A stretch of DNA of 64,000 nucleotides from contig VCMS01000182.1 in assembly GCA_022539475.1 (NCBI GenBank), positions 164,419 through 228,418 on the forward strand. The letters are read 5' to 3'. The translations under genes and the position numbers were made by a program. Origin of the DNA: Gracilaria domingensis (taxonomy: Eukaryota > Rhodophyta > Florideophyceae > Gracilariales > Gracilariaceae). The notes beneath the pieces are model-generated. The model did no database searches. It saw only the letters and a program-made list of their open reading frames with translations, and was not told the DNA's origin. Each line of letters starts with the position of its first letter. Positions within the stretch are counted from its first letter, which is position 1. This document shows positions 30,036 to 40,218 of this stretch, piece after piece.

Positions 30036-30724
30036 TTATTGAACTGTTGGAAGTAAGACGCTGCCCAAGGCGTCTATTCGTTGGCAAGAATAGACTCTTG
30101 GACAGCAAGGGCCAAGAGGGCAAGAGCCTCAGCTGGTTGAATGCGTAATTTGAATGCAATTCATTTTGCTACCAGCAACCCCAGGGTAGGGCACGGGTGG
30201 GTAAGAAGAAATCCTTAGCTGCAAAGGAAGTTGTCTGACCAAGAAGGGCGGTCGAGATGAAACAGGCAGACGAAAAACCAGGATGCAAAAGCCGGAAAGG
30301 GTACACCTTCAATGAAATACTTTTGCTTTCCTTCCAGGAAATTGTCAGCAGCATTAGCATTGTCAATCACGGCGCGTGTGCTTCACTGCTCTCTAGGTGC
30401 CACTGTCTGCCAAAACTAACAGACAGTCGCATCCATGGCGGACAGCCGTCTCCGTTACGTCACCATCCCGCCGAGCATGATAAAACCTCTTCTTCGTGCC
30501 TTGAAACGTCCATTTCACGAGAATCCATAGCAGTTCCATTTGGCTATTGCAGATAGGTGCCTATTGAAATTGAACATAGTCCTTACCTAAACATTCGACA
30601 GTAAGTTATTTGATTGTTTTCCTCTACAGTTTACGTCAAACGTTTGATCTTCGTGAGCATCACTGTAGACAGTTTCATGCAGTACAACCATATTCCTTTT
30701 TATAATACAAACATCTAACATCAG
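30036..30724. other. Intergenic region between POT1 fragment and repeat copy B
   Basis: No gene recognised. A CTATTC/GAATAG hairpin lies at about 30077-30096. The sequence becomes AT-rich before the A8 run that opens repeat B. Confidence 0.45.
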
Positions 30725-31452
30725 AAAAAAAAGGGTACCGATGTTATTGTGACGAGGAGCATTAAGCTACCGGGGGTCGCCACTCCCCGGTGCTCTTTGG
30801 GCCGTAGCCCGGGACTAGGGGCACCACTCCCCATCCCCCTTCTGGTGGCAATCACCTCCCCAGGGACTCAAGCTTCCATGGATCGGTTGAGGCCCTTCCC
30901 AGTAGCCGCCCTACCCGCCCCTAGGCCACGGCTACGGGCATGGCCCGCCCCGTCCGGGTGCTGGGGGCTCTATACCCCAGCATCCCCTTCCAGACCCGAG
31001 CCCAGGGCCGATCGGGAGGTATCTCCCGGCAGTGTAGGTAATCCTACAATCGCTGCTCGGGAAACTCCGCCACGATCGGGGTTTCCGGGGGTGCTACTCC
31101 CCAGACTCGCCTACCCCCGGGCCCTGACCTGGGGTACCCACCCCTGTCCCACATTGTTCCGGTGATTGTTTTTCGTTTTGTTAGCTTGTTTCAATTCAGT
31201 TTATTGTCTATTGGTTCTAATTCATTTTTATTGTTCTACTTGCTTCGATTCAGTTTATTGTGTTGCTTCCGTGTTCGATTCCGATGTCTCCTGGTTGAAT
31301 TCCATTTCTGATTCCCACTCGGCCAGTTGCACCGGGACGTCACCCCCGGCGCCGGCAAAGTTGGGGTGAAGCACTCAATTTAAAGCGTAGATTGCTGCAA
31401 TTGACTCTATCGTTTGGCTCAACTTGATCTTGTGTGGTAATGAGCAAATTGT
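30725..31452 (+). repeat. Interspersed hairpin-rich repeat, copy B
   Basis: Second copy of the repeat at 25348-26070, same orientation, 5.4 kb away. By eye it differs at only a handful of positions (for example GGCACCACTCCCC here against GTCATCACTCCCC in copy A). The change in copy B lengthens one small stem to GGGG/CCCC. All main hairpins and the ~138-residue frame are retained. Confidence 0.75.
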
Positions 31453-31866
31453 TTGGCACGATTATTAATGCTAATTGCAAATCTTCAATTACTGCGTACA
31501 GCATCTGACGGCTACCTGAATGATGATGCTGGAGCGGTTGCTCAAGTTTCTGTTGTGCATGGGATAAAAACTGTTGGGAACCCTCTACCTAGAAACCGCT
31601 CGACCATGCGTGTGCAAACACTAACGCTAACAACCTAGCTCGCTCAGCAACGCTTTTTGGCTTGCAGGAGAAGAAATGTGCGAACACAGTCTAATGGCCA
31701 GTGAAGACGAATGGTGGTGGTACCAATGGCGCGCTCAAGTTGCAAGCTTGCAGGGCGTGCAAATGTGAAGCACAGGTGAAGGTAAGGTGCGTTGAGGTAC
31801 AAGTCGACGTGTACGCGTGGCGCACTTTGGCAGATTCACTGAAGGTACTGTGACAGCGCAGTTCGC
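31420..31866 (+). pseudogene. Second decayed copy of the PhyH upstream flank
   Basis: Follows repeat B as the first PhyH copy follows repeat A. It matches the reverse complement of 51400-51780, with TCTGACGGC, TGTTGTGCATGGGA and a well-kept GACGTGTACGCGTGGCGCA. It stops near GCGCAGTTCGC, where the parent has a short GCGCAGT repeat, and no PhyH coding sequence was found beyond it. Similarity to copy A in this part is clearly lower than in the repeat itself. Confidence 0.7.
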
Positions 31867-31918
31867 ATCAGTTGACGGCAGTTGACCGCATCAGTTGACC
31901 TCATCAGTTGACCTCATT
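31866..31918 (+). repeat. Short tandem repeat of CATCAGTTGAC
   Basis: Four to five imperfect copies of an 11-13-bp unit (CATCAGTTGAC, GGCAGTTGAC, CGCATCAGTTGAC, CTCATCAGTTGAC). It sits where the parental PhyH leader has tandem GCGCAGT words. Confidence 0.75.
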
Positions 31919-33408
31919 GTCATGCGCCGTGTCCAGGCGCACGCATCCCACCGCCGATTTATCACAGCCCGATTTCCCCGTACAAGCTTAGCCGACGCCG
32001 CCGTCCCCGCCCTGTAGGCGGTCCATTGCCGCCTTGCGTACGCGCCTTAGTGTTCCGCCCCCACCACGACGTCTTCCCATAAGCCTTTCGAAGCCGGCAG
32101 CGGTGCCGCTCTGCGTGCCGTCACCGTCTCGCTCCCAGTGCTCGCGCACTTGCATTGTCGGGTTGTGATGCAGTTGGCATTCTCGCGTTTCTTTGCTTGA
32201 CTGCTCAGTCCGTCACACTTGTGCTTGCCAAGAAGGCCGTCTTCTCCCAACCACTCTCTGTCTATCCTTGCCTTATCATAGCTGCAAGGAGCCTCATACA
32301 CGACACAAATTTCAAACATTCTGCTTCCTTCGGTGCTCTTCCGACTCTACCATAATTCTAACACCAGATCCATGCGCTTTATCTCGTTGCCGGCTTTCAC
32401 AGTAGGCAAGCGTTTGGCCCCCCTCGGTGACACTACTGTCGAGAGAGTTCCCTTCGTCAATCGATTCCCAGCGGTGTTTATGTTGCTATGGCTCTTTCTA
32501 TACTGGCCAATGTAGTTTATGTTTGACTCTGCGAGCGCTATTTCCGAAACCTCTCTTCTAGGGTACGTGTGGTCATGCGTCAACGTTTCCACGCACATCT
32601 TCGACGGGCTAAGTCTACGCTACTGCGCTGGAACCCCTTCTGACCGCTCCTACCCTTCGCTTTATCCACATAAACAACTTACATTCTCACGTTGCCTAAC
32701 TTGTTAGTTCTGACATATGTTTTCCCAAAGTACACGCTCTGTTCCTTTACAAACGAAAGATACAATCGCAGGAAAGCCAATACGGATGATCTTTTCGTGC
32801 TCATACTTGGCTTTGCTCGCGTGCATGTTGTACACAGTAAATTATATGACCTGTCAGTGTGACACTCCATCCACGTTATTTACATCGATATCGATTTCTT
32901 CGTTGGTGACGTTGTATTTCGTTTTCGCTTGAGCCAGCCAGGCGCAGCACAAACCGCCTCTCCGCGACAAGATCACCGCCCTGCTGCCGCCATGAGGCGC
33001 CCGTCTCCGCACCGCGCAACGCCCCGTCGCCACCGCCCACACGCTCCTCTCAGCATTTCTTCCTCCGAACCGTCGCCCAACACACGCCCATCGCCGTCAT
33101 GACCATCTTCAACTCTCCACCCTCACACCCGCACCCCCTTGCGCTGCGCCGCCTCCACAAGCCCCGCCGCACGCGAAATGTGCTGCCCGCCACTGCAGCC
33201 GCTGCGCGCCTCCGCCAGGCGTCGCGAAGCGCGTCAGTCGCTGCCTGTGCAACCGCCGGTGGCTCTGCTATCGCCTTCAGAGCCGCGAGCGTCGTCGCAT
33301 CCCGATACCCCGCCGCCGAAATCGCAGCGCCGTTGAGGCTATCGGGAACGCCGTCGCCGTCGCAGTCCCCACCGACGACACCCGTCGAACATTGGATCTA
33401 GCAGCTGA
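31919..33408. other. Intergenic region, pyrimidine-rich, with a GC-rich island
   Basis: No gene could be supported in 1.5 kb. From about 32940 to 33390 the sequence is GC-rich, and both strands have open stretches of 60-130 residues (for example DGDGVPDSLNGAA on the minus strand). No domain and no clean start were found, so it may be another decayed gene. Confidence 0.45.
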
Positions 33409-34452
33409 TTAGTTGTCTAGACCAAAACAAGCAGCACTAGCAGGGCTGCGCCATGAGTTATGCCCCGGCGTGCAGTATGGAGCATCGCAGTCTATTTCTC
33501 TAGGATTACGGTCCTCTCGCATTGTGGCCGCATCCAGAACAAAATTTCCATCCTCACTGTTTCTGAAGTCGTCCCAGTACGCACATCCACCCGCGCAGAA
33601 GTCCGTACCACTGTTTGGAATCAGCGCCTGCCAGAATTTTCCACCTGTGCAACCTCGATGGTATGCACCATGAGCAATCTTTCCGATATACACCACAGCC
33701 CGACTTCCGTGCATCTCTGCTCCTCTTCCAGGTTCTCTGAAATAGTAGCCGTTGTGCTGATTGTATCTCACTCGTGCAACTGGACCAGATGCCCCTAGCG
33801 TCCAGATCTGAACATATTCATTGTCGTCTCCATGACGACCACCGCCAACAAGTTGGTTGACACAACCTTTCTGCCACCCGTACCACAGGTTGAACTGATA
33901 CACAGTGTACTGACCACACGTCTTTGAGTGTACGAATACTGGAGCGCTGCGATCGAATATGTCGTTACAGATTCCATCTCGTGACGGGGTTGCTTCCTTG
34001 TCGTCGGGGAAGCACCACCCGTCAGCATCGTCGTCAAACCGAAAGATGGGAAGATACGGTCTGGCGTCGGCCAGAGGATCATGAGGGGTCATACCAAACG
34101 AATCCTGCCCATTCGCAGTAAGGAGACTGCGGAGTATACCACACACTGCACCAGGGTGCGAATTAGGAATAGCAGATGATTGTGAGACGCTTCGGCCAGT
34201 CTTAAACCAGCATGTACCGCCATTGTAACGAGTCCAAGCAAAGTGCGAACAGTCGCTCCTAAGGTCACAAGCTCGGGAACAGTCTTCACCGTGCATCTGG
34301 GCAGAGCCGACATCATTCCCTCGAAAGTCACAGTTCATGGCCCATACTGCATCGGATGAGGTTTGCCACTCGAACCCGTTCGAAAGTTGAGCGATAGAAG
34401 CAAGGGCCAACGTCAATAGAGGAAACGAGATGATGGGACGAATGCGAATCAT
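33409..34452 (-). CDS. Secreted protein with PAN/Apple-like domain and a beta-rich C-terminal domain
   Basis: From ATG 34452, 347 residues. A clear signal peptide (MIRIRPIISFPLLTLALASI) is followed by a PAN/Apple-like segment: NCDFRGNDVGSAQMHGEDCS, RACDLRSDCSHFAWTRYNGG and TCWFKTG with paired cysteines. From residue ~125 comes a second domain: PYLPIFRFDDDADGWCFPDD, VYQFNLWYGWQKGC, GGGRHGDDNEYVQIW and VARVRYNQHNGYY, resembling secreted Vps62/DUF946-like or NLP-like folds in which a histidine and acidic residues form a metal site. The resemblance is loose and I make no functional claim. It is probably extracellular, binding carbohydrate or protein through the PAN domain. An in-frame ATG at 34518 would hide the signal peptide, so 34452 is preferred. 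Confidence 0.65.
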   Translation of the reverse strand: MIRIRPIISFPLLTLALASIAQLSNGFEWQTSSDAVWAMNCDFRGNDVGSAQMHGEDCSRACDLRSDCSHFAWTRYNGGTCWFKTGRSVSQSSAIPNSHPGAVCGILRSLLTANGQDSFGMTPHDPLADARPYLPIFRFDDDADGWCFPDDKEATPSRDGICNDIFDRSAPVFVHSKTCGQYTVYQFNLWYGWQKGCVNQLVGGGRHGDDNEYVQIWTLGASGPVARVRYNQHNGYYFREPGRGAEMHGSRAVVYIGKIAHGAYHRGCTGGKFWQALIPNSGTDFCAGGCAYWDDFRNSEDGNFVLDAATMREDRNPREIDCDAPYCTPGHNSWRSPASAACFGLDN

Positions 34453-35209
34453 TGTGGTTCTTTGGAGAAGATGGTGAGTGCTGCTAACCTGCTCGGGATA
34501 CCAAAAGACATTGCTCAAATAGCCGTTTTCGTTTGCTTGCCAACTCAGTTAGGAAGCAACTCTGAGAGTAGCGAAAATACATTTGCGAGCATGCTGATGG
34601 CTCGGCTGGCTGAAAAAAGCTACTTCGGGAGAAGCCTAGATCCCCGTGTGAAAACTGTTGCTTGCCTTGCTGCCTTGCGTGTAATTTCAAATTGTTGGGA
34701 CGAACATCCGTTTTGGTGCAGACTATGCAGACTTCTATGTCCAACAATCTGCAGTTTTGCTTTTCGAACACTGCGATTGCCAGAACGCTCACAAGTGAGT
34801 CTTTTGCTTCATCCTTGGTACTCAAGAAGTGGCGGCGAAAGGCTTTTCGCGCTGACCGAAGACGTTTGGTCCCCTCCAATAGTAAGAAGTTCCACGTTGT
34901 TCACAGTACCGTACTACGATGCAGGAGAAGGCTGGTTGCCTCCCAGTTCCAGGCGTCCTGGACGTACCCTTGTATGGGTTGTATGATACGCAAAATATGC
35001 GATTGGCGAATTGGTATTTCTGGAGATGCCCACTTGTCAGAGTGCGCAAGTGCGCGGAAGAAGTCGGCGTTACGGTTAAATTCGTAGCAACCTATTACAC
35101 GTATACCACGGGGTTGTTTGTTTTGACCCTTTCGCTCTCTCGCCTGTGCGAAAGTGCGCCGTCGGGCCGCAGGCTCATCATTGATCCGCCAACTCTCCTC
35201 ACCCACAAC
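34453..35209. other. Divergent region between the PAN protein and EBP2
   Basis: No gene recognised. The last ~170 bp are the EBP2 leader and are the source of fragments found at 28.3 and 29.4 kb. The frame of EBP2 is open upstream from about 34919, but the ATG at 35210 gives the conserved start. Confidence 0.5.
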
Positions 35210-36265
35210 ATGGCGAAGCGAAAACGGAAGCACGGACGCAAGGCGTCTGTAGAAGCCCCGCTCGAGCAACAACAGTCTGTCAACGACGTTGAAATGGTTT
35301 CGATGGACCCGCAACAAAACGAGGTACCGCATGTGCCTGCGGATGAGTCCCCCACTAGCGACGATGATGGCGATGCGGTCGTGAAAGCTGCGCAGGAAGA
35401 AGCAACGCCCGACTTCAGCAATCTCGTCGGAGTTGGCGACCACTCTGATGAAAGCGATGATGATGCTCCGCTGGAAGCCGTAGCCATATCGAAGCTTCCG
35501 TCGGAAACTATCAAAATGGTGGCCAATGACGAGGCCGCTCTTGAGAAGAAGCTTTGTGAGATTGCGATCTTTAGTGATGTTGGAGGAAAGAAGCCGCTTC
35601 CTTTTGAACAATCCCTTGTCGTTACAATGTCGAATGAACAGAAACTCAGCGATAAGCTTGCGTTGGAAGACCTTGAACGCGAAAAGAAGTTTGCGGAGCT
35701 TACAACCGGCGCCGTACATTTAGCACTTGACAAACTTAGGAATAGCAAGGTCAAGTTCCGTCGGCCTGCTGACTACTTTGCGGAAATGGTCAAGTCGGAT
35801 GCTCAGATGGCTAAGATAAAGACTCATGTGCTGCAACAGAAGGAGAGAATTGAAGATGCAGAGAAGCGACGCAACAACAGAGACATAAAGAAGAGCAGAA
35901 AGAAGCTACGCGGCGAGCAACTGGAAAGAGAACAGGAGAAGAAGCGAAAAGCGAAGGAGGAAATTCAGACCTACAGTCGCTTACGAAAGCAACGGTTGAA
36001 GGAGCGAGAACAAGCTGCTGAGGACGATGGTGGGGACGATGGTGAGGACGAGTTTCCAATTGATCTACTTGACGTCGAACAACTTGATAGTGATAATCAC
36101 TTCCAAAAGCATGCTGACATTGTGTCTGGGAAGAAGAAACCGTGGCGCCCGACGGCACGACAAGGAGACAGAAATAAAACTCCACATGCAAATGGAGGAG
36201 TGAAAAAACCGAGAGGGAAGAAGAAGAGACTGGGCAAAAGTCGCCGCATGGCGAAGAAGTCATGA
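35210..36265 (+). CDS. EBP2: rRNA-processing protein EBP2
   Basis: A 351-residue nucleolar protein. The N terminus is basic (MAKRKRKHGRKA) and then acidic. The diagnostic EBP2 region is at residues ~150-270: KFRRPADYFAEMVKSDAQMA, KIKTHVLQQKERIEDAEKRR, NRDIKKSRKKLRGEQ and EEIQTYSRLRKQR. It ends in a lysine-rich tail (KKPRGKKKRLGKSRRMAKKS). EBP2 works in assembly of the 60S subunit, in 27S pre-rRNA processing, with partners such as RRS1 and NOP7 in yeast. No intron is evident. The gene is convergent with POT1, 168 bp apart. Pieces of this EBP2-POT1 locus occur as pseudogene fragments at 28-30 kb. Confidence 0.9.
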   Translation: MAKRKRKHGRKASVEAPLEQQQSVNDVEMVSMDPQQNEVPHVPADESPTSDDDGDAVVKAAQEEATPDFSNLVGVGDHSDESDDDAPLEAVAISKLPSETIKMVANDEAALEKKLCEIAIFSDVGGKKPLPFEQSLVVTMSNEQKLSDKLALEDLEREKKFAELTTGAVHLALDKLRNSKVKFRRPADYFAEMVKSDAQMAKIKTHVLQQKERIEDAEKRRNNRDIKKSRKKLRGEQLEREQEKKRKAKEEIQTYSRLRKQRLKEREQAAEDDGGDDGEDEFPIDLLDVEQLDSDNHFQKHADIVSGKKKPWRPTARQGDRNKTPHANGGVKKPRGKKKRLGKSRRMAKKS

Positions 36266-36433
36266 CTTTCACTTGGCTTGCTGTTTAACGTATTGGCTTC
36301 TTCCAATATCTTCAGACCGCCTTGGAAGCATAAACAGGTTTCAGCATCATGGGGCAGGAGCATGAATCTCAATCCATAACCACCCGCTGCTCGCTGCGTA
36401 GTTTCATGGACGTAGTTGTGCTGCTCGTTGCAG

Positions 36434-38290
36434 TTAGGGAAGCAGTCGGGTTCCCTTCAGAACACATGCAACTCTGTGTAGGCCCACGTCATCTTCGTAT
36501 TCATAGGGAACCACTAAACAGTCCACCACGCTTATTGCTGCGTGAAGGGTCCGAAGTTTGCGCTTTAGCACATCACATTTGCTGTCGTTGAGGCGAAGGT
36601 CTGACGCTTGCAGTCCAAGCAATCGCTCCGCATCTTTTCCTATGACCCAGCTCTCTATTGAGGCTCCGGGAGACCGTTCCTCCAGAACAAGTCTCAGCAC
36701 AAACTGCCACAGTTTTCTGTCCGATCCGCAGTCATTACAATTACTCCCTAGCATCAAAACCCCGTTCTCGCACCTTCCACAAATGGGACGACATGCGTGC
36801 CGCAAGTCCTTGGGCCAGACGATGCCACGAGCCCAAACTGCTAACCTAAACAGCTTCTCACCGGAACCATGTCGGAATGCTTGAACCATATCACTAATTC
36901 GCCATACTTTTTGATCGGCACGATTGTGCACAGTGACGATCCTATCATGAGGCGCAAGCTCTATGCCCTGATGCGGGTTCTTCTTCACACCATAAGGTTC
37001 AGGGACTATATCAAGATGGTAATCACATTTTAGCGTGTCGTTTGGTATAGCAGGGGGTGCAAGCGCGGCGTCGATATGGTTCCCAACTCTGGGAGTGGAC
37101 TTGGATACTGCATCCTCTGGGATGGGCAGTGGTCCTTCAACCGTGTTGTTTGGAACCGTGTTCATAGCTTGTAAGAAAATGTTCTCAACTCCGTTTGCGG
37201 AACAAGACCTATCATACCTGGACACTTTAAGGTTTCTATATAACGAATCCGAATTTGCGTTGATTCTGCGTCGCTTTCGAGTGCATGGCAATGGACTTGG
37301 TGCTCTAACGATACCTCGTGGGATAGGAAGGTTGTGCTGTGGGTTTAGTTGTCGCGCAACTCTTCTTTCTCTCGCTAGTCGCACATCTGGGGCATTGTGC
37401 GCGTTCCATATAAGGGTTGATGTCCTGCCACTGACGGTGAGTTGTATTTCTCTGCGATTTCCGTTTTGCACAACGCGAGCGTCGCGAACGAGCAACCAAG
37501 AGCCGCTGGTGGGATGAAAACTCCACGATGGGCAGAAGTCGAAGAAGGAGAACATGCGAGGAATTCCACGTGTTTTCCAAGGCTCTTGACTGGAGATTAG
37601 TATTCTGTTTGCGGAGGAGCCAGCTCCATCAGTAGCAGTCAGGACCAAGTTGCTGTCGCGATCTGAACGTGGATACTGATGTATGTAACATATTAAATCA
37701 AAGCTCTTTGACAAGAATATGGCACCACAGGGGGCGTTGAGTATTTCTGGGACGGTTCGTAGATATTGGCGTTGACTCTTGTATTGAGCGAAGAAGAAGT
37801 CATTGGTCCACTTTCTTAGCGCTGTGATTTTAAATTTGTCTTGGGTATCAACAGGATCCGGAGAAGGGCCTCGTGCGAGCGAATCACCTTGAGCTTGGCA
37901 ATGTTGTAAATAAGGCGTAAAGCCAGTTGCCTCATGCTTCCACAAAAGAAGAGTGGAATAGAACTTCAATCGTCCCTGCCTGACTGCTGGTTTTCCAAAG
38001 CTGGAGTAACTGATAAGCGCGGCACGGTGGATTCGAACGATATCGCCGAGCTGTCTAAACGGGATTGCGTCAGATGGCTTGGCGACAAACCTATGCACGA
38101 AGATCTTTTTGAGGTCTCCATCGGGAAGAACACATGATTCATCGGCTAAGGCAATCTCGCAACGAAGATCTGTGCCATTGGTGGTGCAGGGAGCGCGACA
38201 GTCGACTACAACGCCGAACAGGTTGACGGTCCTTTTGCTGTCGGCGGCAGGGGTGAGGGCGGTGGCTATGTCGACATATTGATGCACCAT
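36434..38290 (-). CDS. POT1: POT1-like telomere end-binding protein
   Basis: From ATG 38290, 618 residues (an ATG at 38416 would add 42). Residues ~15-120 form the POT1/TEBP first OB fold: TVNLFGVVVDCRAPCTTNGTD, LRCEIALADES, FVHRFVAKPSDAIPF and LGDIVRIHRAALISY, the family's typical G-D-I-x-R-x-H-R signature. A second OB-like segment includes FFDFCPSWSFHPTSGSWLLV and REIQLTVSGRTS. The C-terminal third has cysteine pairs (CRPICGRCENG ... LGSNCNDCGSDRK), suggesting a zinc-containing OB domain as in POT1 C-terminal regions. The protein would bind the single-stranded telomeric overhang and protect chromosome ends. No introns are apparent. A partial copy lies at 29.5-30.0 kb. Confidence 0.83.
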   Translation of the reverse strand: MVHQYVDIATALTPAADSKRTVNLFGVVVDCRAPCTTNGTDLRCEIALADESCVLPDGDLKKIFVHRFVAKPSDAIPFRQLGDIVRIHRAALISYSSFGKPAVRQGRLKFYSTLLLWKHEATGFTPYLQHCQAQGDSLARGPSPDPVDTQDKFKITALRKWTNDFFFAQYKSQRQYLRTVPEILNAPCGAIFLSKSFDLICYIHQYPRSDRDSNLVLTATDGAGSSANRILISSQEPWKTRGIPRMFSFFDFCPSWSFHPTSGSWLLVRDARVVQNGNRREIQLTVSGRTSTLIWNAHNAPDVRLARERRVARQLNPQHNLPIPRGIVRAPSPLPCTRKRRRINANSDSLYRNLKVSRYDRSCSANGVENIFLQAMNTVPNNTVEGPLPIPEDAVSKSTPRVGNHIDAALAPPAIPNDTLKCDYHLDIVPEPYGVKKNPHQGIELAPHDRIVTVHNRADQKVWRISDMVQAFRHGSGEKLFRLAVWARGIVWPKDLRHACRPICGRCENGVLMLGSNCNDCGSDRKLWQFVLRLVLEERSPGASIESWVIGKDAERLLGLQASDLRLNDSKCDVLKRKLRTLHAAISVVDCLVVPYEYEDDVGLHRVACVLKGTRLLP

Positions 38291-38750
38291 GCCCGCATGT
38301 GAGTGCTTCGCGCGGTTATCCTTACCCTTGATAACAACGGTACATACACATTCGCAGCAACCTGTTTGTACTCCTGAGATACCGAGGGGATCTTCTCCCG
38401 ACGAGGAATATCGCACAATGTGGACGTTTGGCCGTCAAAATAAAAAAGAAAAGGGCGGGATTTATCGCTTACTGTATATGCAAAGGTACCAAAGGTACAC
38501 ACAGTCCTTCACGTAAAAAAACGCATGAACCATATTTTTCAACCGACAAGCAAGGACCTCTCTGTCGACCTCCCCAGAGTCACTGTGGTTCAAGTATCTT
38601 GCCGGCAACGACTGAAGTTTAGTCATTGAACGCCGGCCGTGTAAGAACCGAGTGCCTGAGATTTCCCCATTGGTACCTGTGTCCCGTCTTCTTTGTCAAC
38701 CTTAGAACACATCTAATTCGAGTCTTTGAATCATCGCAACAGCCGACATC
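38291..38750. promoter_or_regulatory. Divergent region between POT1 and SF1
   Basis: A 460-bp spacer between two divergent genes, both presumably transcribed outward. It contains an A/T-rich stretch at 38437-38455 and an A7 run at 38515. No specific element was recognised. Confidence 0.4.
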
Positions 38751-39968
38751 ATGTTCGAGAAGCCCGAAAGAAAGCGTCGCCGCCGCACTCGCTGGGAGCC
38801 CATAGACCTTGACGCCGTGGAAAAGGCTCAGTTCCAAGCTCGACTGGATCTTCTCTCCCAATGCATCAACAACCATCACACCATTCCAGTGCACGACATT
38901 TGTCGTTCCCCATCTCCAGAGCCACAGTATGATTCGCGTGGAAAGCGAGTCAACACTCGTTTTGACCGAGCTGTAGAGAAACTCGAGGCCGAACGATTTC
39001 GCATTTGCTCTCGCCTCAAGCAATTAGACCCCAACTTCCGTCCCCCGCGAAATATGCGTCCGCCCAAATTCGTCGACAAACTGTATATCCCGAAGGAAAA
39101 GGAGGGCACTCTCAACTTTATTGGACTTATTCTGGGACCAAGAGGTAATACGCAGAAGCGTCTGGAGAAGGATTATGAGTGTAAGGTCGCCATTCGAGGC
39201 AAGGGAAGTGTCAAGGATGGCCGAGCACGAGGTCCAGCTCAAATGGAAGATACCGAGCCTTTACATGTTATCATCACTGCAGAAGGATTTGATGGTAAAC
39301 AGCGTATTGAACAGTGTAAGCGAAAGATAATGGACATCATCACGCCCAGAGAAGACAACGATAATGATCACAAGCAGGCGCAACTCAGGGAATTAGCGCA
39401 ACTGAACGGCACTCTGCGAGAGCAAGACCGCGATTATCGCGGTCCACGTCCGTTCGACAAGTCTATTAGATGTGCAAACTGCAATGATACTTCCCATCCC
39501 ACAGCCGACTGCCCCAAAAAGACCGACGGCGGCGAACTCGATGCTGACTTCCAGTCGTTCATGGCCCAGGTTGACGGGAAAAAGGATCCCGAACAAGATC
39601 AGGAAAACAAGGTCGCGCCGTGGCTCATGGAGGGCGCATTTGCCACTAGACCAGCCCCACCACCACCAGGCTGGAATCCCGCCACCCCTGTTCCCCAGCA
39701 CGACGTTGTACCGCCTTCATTTGTTCCACATGGCACTTACCGACAACAGAATCATCGAATGCCGCCGCAATATGCTTATGCTGGCGCTCAGTATCCACCT
39801 CCTCCTTCGCATCCGGTGCAGCAGCATCCTTTACCTGCGATGGGAATCCCGCCGCCGCCGCCGCCCCCCAGCGACATGGCACCACCACCGCCACCACCGC
39901 CTGGGGACATCCCGCCACCGCCGCCGCTTGACATGGTGCCGCCTCCGCCACCCTCTGCTCCAAGCTGA
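38751..39968 (+). CDS. SF1: Splicing factor 1 / branchpoint-binding protein
   Basis: A 405-residue protein with the full SF1/BBP layout. The basic N terminus includes KRRRRTRWEP, the U2AF-ligand motif with its tryptophan. The SF1 helix-hairpin follows (SPEPQYDSRGKRVNTR). The KH-QUA2 domain spans about residues 95-225: NFIGLILGPRGNTQKRLE (GxxG loop in GPRG), CKVAIRGKGSVKDG and EPLHVIITAEG. A single CCHC zinc knuckle is CANCNDTSHPTADC, and the tail is rich in proline (repeated PPPPPP). It recognises the intron branch point during early spliceosome assembly. The proline tail is encoded by CCG/CCA repeats. Together with GEMIN2 nearby this shows a working splicing system despite few introns. Confidence 0.93.
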   Translation: MFEKPERKRRRRTRWEPIDLDAVEKAQFQARLDLLSQCINNHHTIPVHDICRSPSPEPQYDSRGKRVNTRFDRAVEKLEAERFRICSRLKQLDPNFRPPRNMRPPKFVDKLYIPKEKEGTLNFIGLILGPRGNTQKRLEKDYECKVAIRGKGSVKDGRARGPAQMEDTEPLHVIITAEGFDGKQRIEQCKRKIMDIITPREDNDNDHKQAQLRELAQLNGTLREQDRDYRGPRPFDKSIRCANCNDTSHPTADCPKKTDGGELDADFQSFMAQVDGKKDPEQDQENKVAPWLMEGAFATRPAPPPPGWNPATPVPQHDVVPPSFVPHGTYRQQNHRMPPQYAYAGAQYPPPPSHPVQQHPLPAMGIPPPPPPPSDMAPPPPPPPGDIPPPPPLDMVPPPPPSAPS

Positions 39969-40218
39969 GTGGAACGCCCGAGGGTCGTTGTATTCACGGA
40001 ACGTGTGTATACTACGAAATAAATACTCCGCTACTACCACCCAACGTTATGTTCGACTGCTACAGCTGCATCCCTATACGTACCGTGCTCTGCCTCGGAA
40101 GCATAGACCAGTTGGGTATGGTGATAAGAGGCAAAGGAGTGTTTGTCCATGGAGTGAAACGGTTGAACAATGTTGCGTGGATTTATTCCAGTTAGTAAGA
40201 ACAAGACGTGTTGCGCGA

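Noticed and set aside
25348-31390. Repeats A and B as the two LTRs of one retrotransposon
   Set aside because: The DNA between them holds no gag or pol, only pieces of host genes, and the shared similarity extends into PhyH-derived flanks.
38025-38050. GGATTCGAAC on the plus strand, like an antisense tRNA T-arm
   Set aside because: It lies inside the POT1 first OB fold coding sequence and no stems form.
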